From Levilactobacillus lanxiensis (GTDB lineage Bacteria; Bacillota; Bacilli; Lactobacillales; Lactobacillaceae): a stretch of 64,000 bases of DNA. Position numbers and translations under genes: made by a program. Under the pieces are notes generated by a model. That model did no database searches, was not told the origin of the DNA, and saw only the letters and a list, made by a program, of their open reading frames with translations. Where the stretch lies: contig NZ_BOLN01000004.1 of NCBI RefSeq assembly GCF_016861655.1, positions 124,001-188,000 of the forward strand. The letters are read 5' to 3'. Position 1 is the stretch's first letter; each line of letters starts with the position of its first letter. Below are positions 25,837 through 34,924 of this stretch, piece after piece.

Positions 25837-27675
25837 ATGTGGCGTTATTTAAAGCGGGTTTTAATTGGTAAACCCCTCAAGACCATGGACGAAGGCGGTC
25901 AGGCGTTAACCAAGTTTAAAGCGTTAGCCTTACTCTCGTCTGATGCGTTATCTTCCGTGGCTTATGGTACTGAGCAAATTACGACAGTTCTGATTACCTT
26001 ATCAGCAGCCGCTTTGATGTATCAATTGTGGGTTGCTGCACTGGTCTTAGTTCTGTTATTTGCGATCACGCTTTCTTACCAGCAGATCATTCACGCATAT
26101 CCTTCCGGGGGTGGCGCGTACGTGGTTGCTAGCACTAACTGGGGCCAATCGGCTGGGTTAGTCGCTGGGGGTTCCTTGCTGGTTGATTATATGCTGACCG
26201 TGGCGGTTTCAACGACTTCTGGGACCGAGGCGATTACCTCGGCGATTCCAGCGCTGTATCCGTATTCCGTATTGGTATCAGTCTTAATCGTTATTGGGAT
26301 TATGCTTTTGAACTTGCGGGGAATGAAGGAGTCGGCGGCCTTTCTGACGATTCCTGTCTACTTGTTCATTGGCATGATCATCGTGATGATTGGTGTTGGT
26401 TTCTACAACATCATGAGTGGAAATATCACGTATCACGCTGCGGCAACCCCATTGGGCGATCCCGTAAAGGGCATGACGTTGTTGCTGTTCCTGCGGGCGT
26501 TCTCGTCTGGGTCATCTTCATTGACTGGGGTCGAAGCCATTAGTAACGCGGTACCAAACTTCAAGGAGCCGAAACGGCATAATGCGGCGGCAACGCTGGC
26601 CATTATGGCGGGTATCCTGGCCATCTTCTTCGCTGGGATTACGTTCCTGAGTTACTACATGGGCATTCGGCCACAGAGTAGCCAGACCGTGCTGTCACAA
26701 ATTGGGACGGCGGTCTTTGGCCATGGTGTGCTGTATTACATTTTCCAACTGTCAACGGCCATGATTTTGGCTGTGGCTGCGAACACTGGGTTCTCGGCCT
26801 TTCCAATCTTGGCCTACAACTTAGCCAAGGATAAATTCCTGCCACACGCGTACCTTGACCGGGGGGACCGGTTAGGGTATTCCAACGGGATTATCTCGCT
26901 AGCCGTTGGGGCGATTGTCTTGATTCTGATTTTCCATGGTCAAACGACGCTGTTGATTCCCCTCTATGCAATTGGGGTTTTCGTGCCATTTGTCCTGTCA
27001 CAGTCTGGGATGATCATTCACTGGTTCAGAACACGCGAGGGCTGGTGGATTGGTAAGGCGCTGATTAACTTATTAGGGGCCTTGATTTCACTGGGATTGG
27101 TTACCGTCTTGCTGTTGCTGCGTTTTGGCAATGTTTGGCCATACCTGATCATTATGCCATTGATTCTGTTACTGTTTTATCGGATTAATGGTCATTACCA
27201 TAACGTCGCGAAACAGTTGCGGGTCGCTGAAAAGGAACGGGCTGACATCCACGAGTATGATGGGGCGACCGTCATCGTGCTGGTCAGCAACATCACCCGG
27301 GTGACATCCGGTGCCATCAACTACGCGCGGTCCATTGGGGACTACGTGATTGCGATGCACGTGTCCTTCGATGAAAATCCAGAGAAGGAACACAAGACGG
27401 CTCAGGAGTTCAAAGAAGAGTTCCCAGACATCCGGTTCGTGGATATCCACTCGTCTTACCGCTCCATTGCCACGCCAACGTTGCGGTTCTGTGACGTGAT
27501 TGCCAAGCGGGCAGCTGAACGGAACTTTACGACCACGGTCCTGGTACCGCAGTTCGTTCCGCGGCACCCGTGGCAAAATGTCCTGCATAACCAAACGGCG
27601 TTACGCTTACGGACAATCCTGAACTCACGGGAAAATATCATCGTTTCGACTTATAACTATCACTTAAAAGAGTAG
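25837..27675 (+). CDS. kimA: High-affinity potassium importer KimA (YdaO family)
   Basis: 612-residue APC-superfamily proton/K+ symporter. It is collinear with Bacillus KimA: LIGKPLKTMDE N-terminus, LSSDALSSVAYGTEQI (first helix and ion site), YPSGGGAYVV, LVAGGSLLVDYMLTVAVS, TGVEAISNAVPNFKEP. About 12 membrane helices to residue 450, then a cytosolic UspA-like domain (DGATVIVLVSNI...IAMHVSFDENPEKE). In Bacillus c-di-AMP shuts KimA both at the RNA and protein level. The monocistronic unit ends in a terminator. Confidence 0.93.
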   Translation: MWRYLKRVLIGKPLKTMDEGGQALTKFKALALLSSDALSSVAYGTEQITTVLITLSAAALMYQLWVAALVLVLLFAITLSYQQIIHAYPSGGGAYVVASTNWGQSAGLVAGGSLLVDYMLTVAVSTTSGTEAITSAIPALYPYSVLVSVLIVIGIMLLNLRGMKESAAFLTIPVYLFIGMIIVMIGVGFYNIMSGNITYHAAATPLGDPVKGMTLLLFLRAFSSGSSSLTGVEAISNAVPNFKEPKRHNAAATLAIMAGILAIFFAGITFLSYYMGIRPQSSQTVLSQIGTAVFGHGVLYYIFQLSTAMILAVAANTGFSAFPILAYNLAKDKFLPHAYLDRGDRLGYSNGIISLAVGAIVLILIFHGQTTLLIPLYAIGVFVPFVLSQSGMIIHWFRTREGWWIGKALINLLGALISLGLVTVLLLLRFGNVWPYLIIMPLILLLFYRINGHYHNVAKQLRVAEKERADIHEYDGATVIVLVSNITRVTSGAINYARSIGDYVIAMHVSFDENPEKEHKTAQEFKEEFPDIRFVDIHSSYRSIATPTLRFCDVIAKRAAERNFTTTVLVPQFVPRHPWQNVLHNQTALRLRTILNSRENIIVSTYNYHLKE

Positions 27676-27684
27676 TTTCACCAG

Positions 27685-27737
27685 AAAAGGCGTTCCTCAA
27701 ACAGTCGGTTACACGGTTGTCGGGGGAGCGCCTTTTG
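27685..27737 (+). terminator. Terminator after kimA
   Basis: AAAAGGCG-TCCTC pairs with GGGGGAGCGCCTTTT. From 27738 to 27989 I see AT-rich sequence without a gene. Confidence 0.82.
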
Positions 27738-27989
27738 TGGTACCTGGAAGTTCAAGTCCTGTAAATTCTTAAAGGTTCACTTCAAAATTGAGAGACGATG
27801 TAGTATTTACATGATTAAACGGGTAACATGCTGTTAGAGGTACTCATATGTGTGAGTATAGAATTTATCGCGGATCGTTCGACCGTTTTTGACCGATAAC
27901 ATGCAAGGCAGGTCAACCAGCTTGAATATTCTTAAAGATTGTTTGTGCCATATAAGCAAAAGTGATGACTTTTTGATGGAAATGATCCC

Positions 27990-28374
27990 GTGTTTCGCAA
28001 AGTGATATTATGGGCTTTAGCATGGAGTGGGGTGCCCTTGGCACTTTATGATCTGGCCGGCATGGCGATTACCGTTGTGCTGTTGGCGTTCAATGGGAGT
28101 GCGTGGCTTGCACTATGCTTTTGGCTACTAGGACTAACCTCCAATTGTTTTCGTGTCCTATATCTTCTATGCAGCACTGAAGAAAACGGTCTATAAACCC
28201 ATTTTGATTTGTGGTGGACTGATGATATTGGAATACTTTTACTATTTCCTTTTAAGCGGAAAGATAGCGTCGCCATTCTTGGCGGTGTATGTTTTCGTTT
28301 ATATTGGGGCGGGGTTAGTTGTTCCATTTGTACTAAGAATGTATGGAAAAAATCATCTGAATGATGAGAATTAA
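27990..28374 (+). pseudogene. Frameshifted small membrane protein gene
   Basis: Two overlapping frames (27990-28196 and 28153-28374) together make one hydrophobic protein of about 128 residues with four membrane segments. Removing one A from CCAATTG near 28141 joins them into LTSIVFVSYIFYAAL, a continuous helix. A one-base insertion, either real or a sequencing error, is the simplest explanation. I do not recognise the family. The GTG start has no strong ribosome site. Confidence 0.6.
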
Positions 28375-28404
28375 TTATGACGCAAAGGAAATATTGTTAA
28401 ATGA

Positions 28405-28438
28405 GAGCACTTGCCGTTATTGGTAGGTGTTCTTTTTT
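28405..28438 (+). terminator. Terminator after the frameshifted gene
   Basis: GAGCACTTGCC pairs with GGTAGGTGTTC, followed by six T. Confidence 0.82.
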
Positions 28439-28767
28439 AAGCATGATGGTGCCAGGCTGACTGAAAGTGCAATTTGAAGGTAGAAAGATCGACAAGCTAG
28501 AATGTCAATCAATAAGGTGAGTGGGTAGCTGAATTCCAATGCTATTCGGCGCTGTCAGGGACTTTAGCCGTTCATGGGTAAGTTTACCAACTCGCTAGTA
28601 AAGCCACGGAGAATGATATCTAGACGGGCAAATTGCGGGTTGTGTGAAGTAGCTTGTGTTGTAGAACTGCTTCCACCAAAAAAATCAGTAGAGTAGGGGG
28701 ATTAAGAGTAGATAATTGGGGAACCAACGATCTTTCTATTGCTGCTTAACCTGAATTTAGACCATGT
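28439..28767. other. Non-coding stretch
   Basis: No reading frame with a ribosome site, no recognisable RNA and no clear repeat. It lies between a terminator and the start of the folded region around repeat F. Confidence 0.5.
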
Positions 28768-28859
28768 GGCGGTTGATTTTGCGCTTGGTCTTCAAGGTCT
28801 TGGGCCAAACGGGCTAAGCAAATGCATCAATCAACGCACAATCGAGAGCCGGAGGAAGC

Positions 28860-29036
28860 CAGGACGGAGACGGCTGTGTCGATTCTGTTAGTCGGCGTTC
28901 TTGGGCCGGTTTACAGAATGGGACAAACTTTGAGCCCTGCACGAACTTAGCAGGGGGCAAAGTTGAGGTGGGAGCCCGGTTCTCAGGCGGGAACCGGCCC
29001 CACAGCAGGCGTAGTCCTGGAAGCCGCAGGCGGCCA
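28860..29036 (+). repeat. Dispersed structured repeat, diverged copy F (kimA-lrgB gap)
   Basis: It shares the cores GGCTGTGTCG (28872) and CCCCACAGCAGG (28998), with GGGACAAACTTTG and GGGAGCCCGGTTCTCAGGC between. The hairpins are preserved with other bases: AACTTTG..CCCTGC / GCAGGG..CAAAGTT, and a perfect CCGGTTC/GAACCGG around the conserved CTCAGGC loop. Flanking sequence from 28768 also folds. Unlike copies A-E, no plus-strand gene follows; lrgB converges on it. Confidence 0.6.
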
Positions 29037-29105
29037 ATCGCAAGTGACTTGACGGGTTTGACTTAAAGCTCTTGACTCAAACCTAAGACCGGAGACTCAA
29101 GAGCG

Positions 29106-29140
29106 CAAAAAAACACCGAACCCAAATGGATTCGGTGTTT
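29106..29140 (-). terminator. lrgAB terminator
   Basis: On the minus strand AACACCGAATCC pairs with GGGTTCGGTGTT, followed by seven T. Confidence 0.9.
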
Positions 29141-29161
29141 AGCAAGCTAGTTTAAGTTAGC

Positions 29162-29968
29162 TTAGATTAAGCCCATCATAGAAGCAAATGGTGGAACAAC
29201 GATATCAACAACGATAGAGATAACAACAACGGCGATGGATGCCATAGACCCTTGGATAGAACCAAGTTGTAAGGCCTTAGCAGAGCCAACCGTGTGTCCG
29301 GCAGTACCTAAACCAAGTCCGGCACCAATTGGGTCGCTGTTAACATGGAAGAACTTAACGAGCCAGTCACCCAAGGCGTAAATGATAACGGCGTTGAGGA
29401 TGCAGGCCATGGCAGTAACGGCAGTGTTACCACCGATAGCACCGGCAATAGGCATCGCGATGGCGGTCGTGGCAGCTTGTGGCATCATTGAAGCAATACC
29501 AACGTTGTCCAAACCGATAAGCTTTGAGACGTAGTAGATAACGAACAAGGAAATAACTAACCCAACGATCAGGGAAAGCACGATTTCCAACCAGAACTTC
29601 TTAACAACGTCATTCCGACGGTACAGAGGAATAGCGAAGGCGATAGTAGCTGGGTTCAAGAACCAGAAGATAATGTTACCACCTGGTAAGTAGGCTGACT
29701 TGTAGAAAGTAGCCGTGTCCGTTCCGAATGCCTTAGCAAACAGGAACAGAATGAAGATCCCTAAGACCATCCCAACGAACAGAGGTTGGAATAAGAAGAA
29801 ACCTTTACCGATCTTGAATAACCATTGACCGAATAAGTAAACAACTAATGATAGAAAAATACCAAATAATGCGTTACCGGCAGAAGCACCAGCGGCGTTA
29901 GTTCCTAACGCGTCACCGAGCCATTTGCCCCAAACTGCCATATGGGCGGTTGCAGTTAAAGTCATCAT
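29162..29968 (-). CDS. lrgB: LrgB/CidB-family membrane protein
   Basis: 268 residues, about 7-8 membrane helices, with the family pattern MPQAATTAIAMPIAGAIGGN and GLGTAGHTVGSAKALQLG. Works with LrgA; the pair is linked to control of autolysis and, in several bacteria, export or uptake of small acids such as pyruvate. Two adjacent ATGs, with AAAAGGATG before. 44 nt after lrgA. Confidence 0.92.
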   Translation of the reverse strand: MMTLTATAHMAVWGKWLGDALGTNAAGASAGNALFGIFLSLVVYLFGQWLFKIGKGFFLFQPLFVGMVLGIFILFLFAKAFGTDTATFYKSAYLPGGNIIFWFLNPATIAFAIPLYRRNDVVKKFWLEIVLSLIVGLVISLFVIYYVSKLIGLDNVGIASMMPQAATTAIAMPIAGAIGGNTAVTAMACILNAVIIYALGDWLVKFFHVNSDPIGAGLGLGTAGHTVGSAKALQLGSIQGSMASIAVVVISIVVDIVVPPFASMMGLI

Positions 29969-30012
29969 AAATTTTCATCCTTTTCTAGTGAAAGTAGTAG
30001 CAGTCGACGAAT

Positions 30013-30453
30013 TTATTCTTCGACGTTAACGTCACGATGGAAGACGTTCTTCCGAAGCCAGATGAATCCGGCGGTCGTGTAGGCCACAACAACCAGCAGG
30101 ACAATCGTTGCAATTAAGATAACGACAACCAGTTGAACCCCTTGAGCCTTTAAGATGTCCAGGCTAGCAGCCAATTGGATACCTGAAGGAACGAACAAGA
30201 AGGCAATCAAACTGATCATGAAGTCCCCAAATTTTTCAACGTTACGTAACTTAACGATGTGGGAAGCCAATAAGATGTAAAGGATTACCAAACCGATAAC
30301 AGGCGTTGGAACTGGGAACGTTGCTGGGAACAGTGGGGAAATTAGGCTGGAAACAAACAGGATGGCGGCGAAGATCCCCATTTGAATTAAGATGGGTGAA
30401 GCTTGTTCTTCTTTAGCCGTTTCTGTCTTTGTTGCTTTATCATTAGCAGCCAA
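30013..30453 (-). CDS. lrgA: LrgA/CidA-family holin-like protein
   Basis: 146 residues with four membrane helices and a charged 20-residue N-terminal extension (MAANDKATKTETAKEEQ). The FPVPTPVIGLVILYILL and FLFVPSGIQLAASLD segments mark the LrgA/CidA family. TTG start with AAAGGAGA 7 nt before. First gene of lrgAB. The upstream region carries inverted repeats and a cre-like site; no LytST pair lies in the window. Confidence 0.92.
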   Translation of the reverse strand: MAANDKATKTETAKEEQASPILIQMGIFAAILFVSSLISPLFPATFPVPTPVIGLVILYILLASHIVKLRNVEKFGDFMISLIAFLFVPSGIQLAASLDILKAQGVQLVVVILIATIVLLVVVAYTTAGFIWLRKNVFHRDVNVEE

Positions 30454-30499
30454 TAGAAAAATCTCCTTTCAAAATACAAACCAAAGTGACGGACGACTG

Positions 30500-30560
30500 G
30501 AAAGGTTTCACAAGGAAATAGGATAAATAGCTTGGACACAAATGAAATGTGAAACCTTTC
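30500..30560 (-). promoter_or_regulatory. Inverted repeat upstream of lrgA
   Basis: Perfect 13-bp arms GAAAGGTTTCACA (30500-30512) and TGTGAAACCTTTC (30548-30560), 35 bp apart, 47 bp upstream of the lrgA start. Likely an operator or leader hairpin controlling lrgAB. Confidence 0.6.
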
Positions 30561-30671
30561 TCAATGGCACAAATCCATTATATGGCTTTTGCCTGATTTG
30601 CACAAGAAAAATCTGTGAATTTTAGGCTTTTGTCTGTACACTTGTGCACGAAATCGCCCAATTGGATAGAA

Positions 30672-30685
30672 AGGAAACGCTTACA
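30672..30685. promoter_or_regulatory. cre-like CcpA site in the lrgA-tagO region
   Basis: AGGAAACGCTTACA matches 12 of 14 cre consensus positions. It could act on lrgAB (known to answer to CcpA in streptococci) or on the divergent transferase gene. Confidence 0.5.
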
Positions 30686-30707
30686 CAAACTTTATGAATT
30701 AATTTTT

Positions 30708-30742
30708 AATTCACAAACCCAGAGCGGGGTACTTTGTGAATT
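30708..30742. promoter_or_regulatory. Second inverted repeat (AATTCACAAA / TTTGTGAATT)
   Basis: Perfect 10-bp arms at 30708-30717 and 30733-30742. The TTCACAA/TTGTGAA halves resemble Rex half-sites, but the 15-bp spacer is longer than a standard Rex operator. Confidence 0.45.
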
Positions 30743-30795
30743 GTGTTAGTTGACTGAACAAAGCTTATTTTTCTCTGATGAGTCCGAAAAGGCGG

Positions 30796-30824
30796 TTGTG
30801 TTTAATTTCATAGATTTGTATAAT
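30796..30824 (+). promoter_or_regulatory. tagO/wecA promoter
   Basis: TTGTGT (30796-30801), a 17-bp spacer and TATAAT (30819-30824), 38 bp before the ATG. Confidence 0.8.
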
Positions 30825-30861
30825 TAGCAAAAGAGTTGAATGAAAGAAAGAGGACACTTTA

Positions 30862-31959
30862 ATGAAATTTGAGATTATTGTTAGCTTATTTGCTACCATG
30901 ATTATCTCCGCGGTCCTAACCCCGTTTGTACGCCGCTTTGCGTTTCAAATTGGTGCGGTGGATAAACCGAATCAACGCCGGGTCAACAAAGTTCCCATGC
31001 CGACCCTGGGTGGCCTAGCCATCTTCATTGCGTTTACATTTTCAACCATGTTTTTGTTACGTGACCAAATGCCAACGCAACAGCTGTGGGGGTTGTTCGG
31101 TGGTGAATGTATTATCGTTGCTGAGGGCATGATCGATGATGTCTTCGAGCTTTCCCCCAAGCAGAAGATTTTAGGACAACTGCTGGCGGCCCTGGAAGTT
31201 TATTTCGTGGCCGGCGTGCGGATGCGTTACCTGACGTTACCCTTCGTGGGCGTCTGGCACTTTGGCTGGTTAGCCCTGCCAATCACGTTGCTGTGGATTG
31301 TGGCCATCGTGAATGCCATCAACCTGATCGATGGGCTGGATGGGCTAGCGACCGGGGTCTCAATCATTGCGTTGACGACCACTGGGATTACCGGCTTGTT
31401 CTTCTTAAACGTAGCCAACACCTGGGTGGCCATCATGATTTTCGCGTTGGTGGCTGCCATGGTTGGGTTCTTACCTTATAACTTTTTCCCAGCCCGGATT
31501 TATTTAGGGGATACCGGGGCCCAGTTTATCGGGTTCATGATTGCCTGTTTCTCCCTCTATGGGTTAAAGAACGTCACGTTTATTTCCGTGATCATCCCCG
31601 TGATCATTCTCGGGGTGCCCATCACGGATACCGTGTACGCCATGATTCGCCGGATCTTAAATCGGCAGCCAATCTCGCATGCGGATAAGCACCATTTGCA
31701 TCACCGCTTGATGCAGTTGGGCTTAACCCACCGGCAAACGGTGCTGGTCATCTACGGCATTGCGTTGATCTTTTCCTTTATTTCCTTGCTCTATCCGTTG
31801 TCTACCATCTGGGGGTCCGTCCTGTTGACGGTGGCCATCCTGATTGGACTAGAACTCTTCGTGGAGGCCATTGGCCTGGTTGGTTCGGATCGACAGCCCT
31901 TGTTGCACTGGATCAATCGGGTTGTTCAGAAACTCACGTCGAAGAATTCTGACGAGTAG
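30862..31959 (+). CDS. UDP-GlcNAc:undecaprenyl-phosphate GlcNAc-1-phosphate transferase (TagO/WecA type)
   Basis: 365-residue polytopic MraY-family enzyme that starts wall teichoic acid or polysaccharide synthesis on the lipid carrier. Motifs: early KVPMPTLGGLAIF, AEGMIDDVFELSPKQK (catalytic Asp pair), NAINLIDGLDGLATG, YLGDTGAQFIGF and the cytosolic HADKHHLHHRLM histidine loop. About 10-11 membrane helices. The final product (teichoic acid or EPS) cannot be told from the sequence. Confidence 0.92.
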   Translation: MKFEIIVSLFATMIISAVLTPFVRRFAFQIGAVDKPNQRRVNKVPMPTLGGLAIFIAFTFSTMFLLRDQMPTQQLWGLFGGECIIVAEGMIDDVFELSPKQKILGQLLAALEVYFVAGVRMRYLTLPFVGVWHFGWLALPITLLWIVAIVNAINLIDGLDGLATGVSIIALTTTGITGLFFLNVANTWVAIMIFALVAAMVGFLPYNFFPARIYLGDTGAQFIGFMIACFSLYGLKNVTFISVIIPVIILGVPITDTVYAMIRRILNRQPISHADKHHLHHRLMQLGLTHRQTVLVIYGIALIFSFISLLYPLSTIWGSVLLTVAILIGLELFVEAIGLVGSDRQPLLHWINRVVQKLTSKNSDE

Positions 31960-31982
31960 GAACCAATTTGAAGTTTAACCAT

Positions 31983-32025
31983 AAAAGGTGTGTCGCCAGA
32001 AAATTTCTGACGGCACACCTTTTCG
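31983..32025. terminator. Bidirectional terminator
   Basis: AAAAGGTGTG-CG pairs with CG-CACACCTTTT; it serves the transferase gene and the convergent yigZ. Confidence 0.88.
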
Positions 32026-32049
32026 TTTGCCAATGTATTAGTAGAAGAA

Positions 32050-32715
32050 TTAATCCGTTTTGTCATGACTGCTGGCGTTGATTTCCACCGGGACTTCGTT
32101 ATAGGCGATGTCGCCCAGGGTAACCGTCAGTCGGTCGCTTAGCAGGTTAGTGATGGCGGCCTGGGTGTCAGCGACGGCGGCTAAATCGACCGCAATCGTG
32201 ACGGCAACCTGGTCCGTATAGTTGGTGGCCAGGATGCTGATGGCGTTTTCGGTGAGGTAGTGGTTGAGCCGGTCGTAGTTGGGGTAGTCGACGGTGAGGG
32301 TCAGTGCCTGTTGCCGGACTAATTTGACCACGCCAACCGCTTCGATGCCGGTCGAGGTGGCGTTACTGTAAGCGCGAATCAAACCACCGGCGCCCAACTT
32401 GATGCCGCCGAAGTACCGGGTGACCACGGCAATCACGTTGTGCAGGTGGTTGCGTTGCAGGACGGTCAGAATGGGGACGCCCGCGGTTCCGGAGGGCTCG
32501 CCGTTATCACTTTCCCGTTGGATTTCGTCGTGCTCACCAATCAAGTAGGCCCAGCAATGGTGGGTGGCCTTTGCTTCACGGGCCGTCACGTCCGCCCAAA
32601 AGGCCTTGGCGTCCTCTTCCGATGTGACCCGGCCGAGATCGGCGATGAACCGAGATTTTTTAATTTCGAGCTCGTGGTTGCCGCTCGCTTGGATGGTTAA
32701 ATAATCTGTTTCCAT
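32050..32715 (-). CDS. yigZ: IMPACT/YigZ family protein
   Basis: 221 residues (Bacillus YvyE). N-terminal IMPACT domain with KKSRFIADLG, HHCWAYLIG, SDNGEPSGTAGVPIL and RYFGGIKLGAGGLIRAY, then a DUF1949 ferredoxin-like domain. Members bind nucleic acid or ribosomal factors, but the cellular role is not settled. ATG with AAAGGTG. Divergent from comFA, as often in Firmicutes. Confidence 0.93.
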   Translation of the reverse strand: METDYLTIQASGNHELEIKKSRFIADLGRVTSEEDAKAFWADVTAREAKATHHCWAYLIGEHDEIQRESDNGEPSGTAGVPILTVLQRNHLHNVIAVVTRYFGGIKLGAGGLIRAYSNATSTGIEAVGVVKLVRQQALTLTVDYPNYDRLNHYLTENAISILATNYTDQVAVTIAVDLAAVADTQAAITNLLSDRLTVTLGDIAYNEVPVEINASSHDKTD

Positions 32716-32794
32716 TTAAAAAGCACCTTTCAAAAAAATAATCGGCCTTCTTTTACGGAGTTAACTAGTAGAGTCACCGTAAGGAGGAGTAGCC

Positions 32795-34111
32795 GTGCAA
32801 AATGATGAAGACTTTTTTGGCCGCCAGTTACCGTTGCGAGGCGCGCCCACGAATGGGGCAGTGGGACAACACGCGTTAAGAACTGTGGGTGAACGGCGGC
32901 AGTGTCAGCGCTGTGGGCAGTGGTTAGCGGTCACAGACCGGTTGGCCAACGGCGACTGGTATTGTCGCCAGTGCCTACAGCTAGGCCGATTGACCTCGCA
33001 ACATGAATTATACACTATTCCGGAACCCAACCGGTTTGTGCGCGTCAAATCTGGGGGATTGACTTGGACGGGACAATTGAGTGCCCAACAAAATGTGGCG
33101 GCACAGGCCGTGTTACGACACGTGAAAACGCGAACGGACCATTTACTGTGGGCGGTCACCGGGGCGGGGAAGACGGAAATTGTCTATCCGGCGCTGGCTT
33201 GGGCGTTGGCGCAAGGCTGGCGGGTGGCCTGGACCTCGCCGCGAGTGGACGTGTGTCTGGAACTTGCCCCCCGGTTACGTCAGGCGTTTGGTGGGGTTGC
33301 ACAGGCCTTACTGTATGGTGGTCAGGCTGACCCGTACGCCTATTGTCCGTTGACGATTTGTACCACGCATCAATTGTTACGGTTCAAGGCCGCCTTTGAC
33401 CTGATTGTCGTGGATGAGGTGGATGCCTTTCCATTGGCGACTAGTCCGATGCTACAACGGGCCATCACTAACGCTCAGAAGCCCCAGGGCTGTCATCTAT
33501 TATTGACCGCGACGCCTGGCAACGACCTGCAGCAACAAGTTCGTCGGCGACAGTTAGCGGTGACCTACGTGCCGCTCCGCTATCACGGCCATTTGTTACC
33601 ACAGATTGATCTGCGTTTGGCGTGGCGGTGGCGAGAAGGACTTTTACGCAATCGCCTGCCGAGCGCGCTGATTCACCAGCTGCGGGGGTATTTGGCCAAG
33701 CACCAGCGGTTCCTGTTATTTGTGCCGCACGTGGTGGACCTGCCGGTAATCGGTCAGGCCCTACAACTGGCGGGTATTCAGGGCGGGGTGACCGTGCATG
33801 CGGCGGACCCGGACCGGCCGGCCAAGGTCCAGGCGATGCGTGACGAGACGATTCCGTTTCTGATTACGACCACTATCTTGGAACGCGGGGTCACCTTTCC
33901 CAATATTGCCGTGGTGATTTTGGGTGGGGATGATCCGGTCTTTTCGACGGCCGTCCTAGTCCAGATTGCCGGACGGGTTGGTCGAAGCGCAGACTTTCCT
34001 AGCGGGCAGGTCACCTGTTACTGTCACAGCCATACCAAACGGGTGCGGCTGGCGCGGGGAATGATTGCGCACCTCAATCTCCAGGGCAGACGCCAGGGTG
34101 GACGGCCATGA
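32795..34111 (+). CDS. comFA: Competence helicase ComFA
   Basis: 438-residue DEAD-like ATPase that powers uptake of single-stranded DNA during transformation. An N-terminal zinc cluster (CQRCGQW...CRQC) is followed by Walker A AVTGAGKTE, DEVD box (VVDEVDAFP), motif III LLLTATPG and the C-terminal helicase half (TTTILERGVTFPN...AGRVGRS). GTG start with AAGGAGGAG. It overlaps comFC by 4 nt. The intact gene suggests competence potential, though no other com genes are visible here. Confidence 0.95.
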   Translation: MQNDEDFFGRQLPLRGAPTNGAVGQHALRTVGERRQCQRCGQWLAVTDRLANGDWYCRQCLQLGRLTSQHELYTIPEPNRFVRVKSGGLTWTGQLSAQQNVAAQAVLRHVKTRTDHLLWAVTGAGKTEIVYPALAWALAQGWRVAWTSPRVDVCLELAPRLRQAFGGVAQALLYGGQADPYAYCPLTICTTHQLLRFKAAFDLIVVDEVDAFPLATSPMLQRAITNAQKPQGCHLLLTATPGNDLQQQVRRRQLAVTYVPLRYHGHLLPQIDLRLAWRWREGLLRNRLPSALIHQLRGYLAKHQRFLLFVPHVVDLPVIGQALQLAGIQGGVTVHAADPDRPAKVQAMRDETIPFLITTTILERGVTFPNIAVVILGGDDPVFSTAVLVQIAGRVGRSADFPSGQVTCYCHSHTKRVRLARGMIAHLNLQGRRQGGRP

Positions 34112-34785
34112 GGGCCTGCGTTTGGTGTGGCCGTCAGTTACAAACGACGCTGACGTTAGCCCAAATTTGGCAGTTCACCCCAATAGCGCAGGCGACCGTC
34201 TGTGACACGTGTCGGCAACGGTTTACGGCCATTACGAGTCAGCACTGTCCGTCGTGCGGTCGGCAACAAGTAGATGAGACTGTCTGTCTGGATTGCCAGC
34301 GCTGGTCGGGGGATCGACTGACCAATCATGCCGTTTACGTGTACGATTCGGCCATGAAGGCCTACATGCAGCAATATAAATTTCAGGGGGATTATGCATT
34401 GCGGGTCCTGATGCAGGCCCCATTGGCGGCGGCCCTGCAGCGGGAGACCTATGATGTGTTGGTGCCAATCCCGGTGGACCAGCTGACTTGGCGGACGCGG
34501 GGCTTCAATCAGGTCACCGGCTGGCTGCAGAATCAGCCTTTCCAGCAAGCCCTGCTGGTCCGAGCAACACACAAGGAACGGCCGCAATCAGCCAAGGACC
34601 GGGCCGACCGACTCCGGACACCCCAGCCATTTACCCTGGCGCCCAATGCCGGTCAACTTCTCCGCGGACAACGCGTTTTGCTGCTGGATGATGTGTACAC
34701 GACGGGGCGGACCCTGCGTCACGCCGCTGACCAAATTTATTTGGGAGGGGCGAAAGCGGTTACTAGCCTGACTTTAGCGCGTTAA
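34108..34785 (+). CDS. comFC: Competence phosphoribosyltransferase-like protein ComFC
   Basis: 225 residues. Zinc knuckles (CVWCGR, CDTCRQ, CPSCGR, CLDC) in the first 65 residues, then a PRTase fold with the PRPP loop VLLLDDVYTTGRTL. It acts with ComFA and DprA in transformation. Translationally coupled through ATGA. Confidence 0.95.
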   Translation: MRACVWCGRQLQTTLTLAQIWQFTPIAQATVCDTCRQRFTAITSQHCPSCGRQQVDETVCLDCQRWSGDRLTNHAVYVYDSAMKAYMQQYKFQGDYALRVLMQAPLAAALQRETYDVLVPIPVDQLTWRTRGFNQVTGWLQNQPFQQALLVRATHKERPQSAKDRADRLRTPQPFTLAPNAGQLLRGQRVLLLDDVYTTGRTLRHAADQIYLGGAKAVTSLTLAR

Positions 34786-34811
34786 GGGGTGGGTAAAAAT
34801 GATTAGATTAA

Positions 34812-34840
34812 TTGTTTCTGGTAGGGCTTTCTATTATAAT
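34812..34840 (+). promoter_or_regulatory. hpf promoter
   Basis: TTGTTT (34812-34817), a 17-bp spacer and TATAAT (34835-34840). Confidence 0.78.
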
Positions 34841-34852
34841 AAGTGTAAGCAA

Positions 34853-34907
34853 AGCATATTAGAAGAGTGGTCCTTCTAATGCTGAGCAAGCCAAGGAATT
34901 CTTGGCT
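34853..34907 (+). other. Two hairpins in the hpf leader
   Basis: AGCAT-TTAGAAG pairs with CTTCTAA-TGCT (34853-34883), and AGCCAAG with CTTGGCT (34889-34907). Neither ends in T's; the second finishes 4 nt before the GGGAG ribosome site, so they may tune translation or stability. Confidence 0.5.
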
Positions 34908-34924
34908 GAAGGGAGAGAAGTTTT

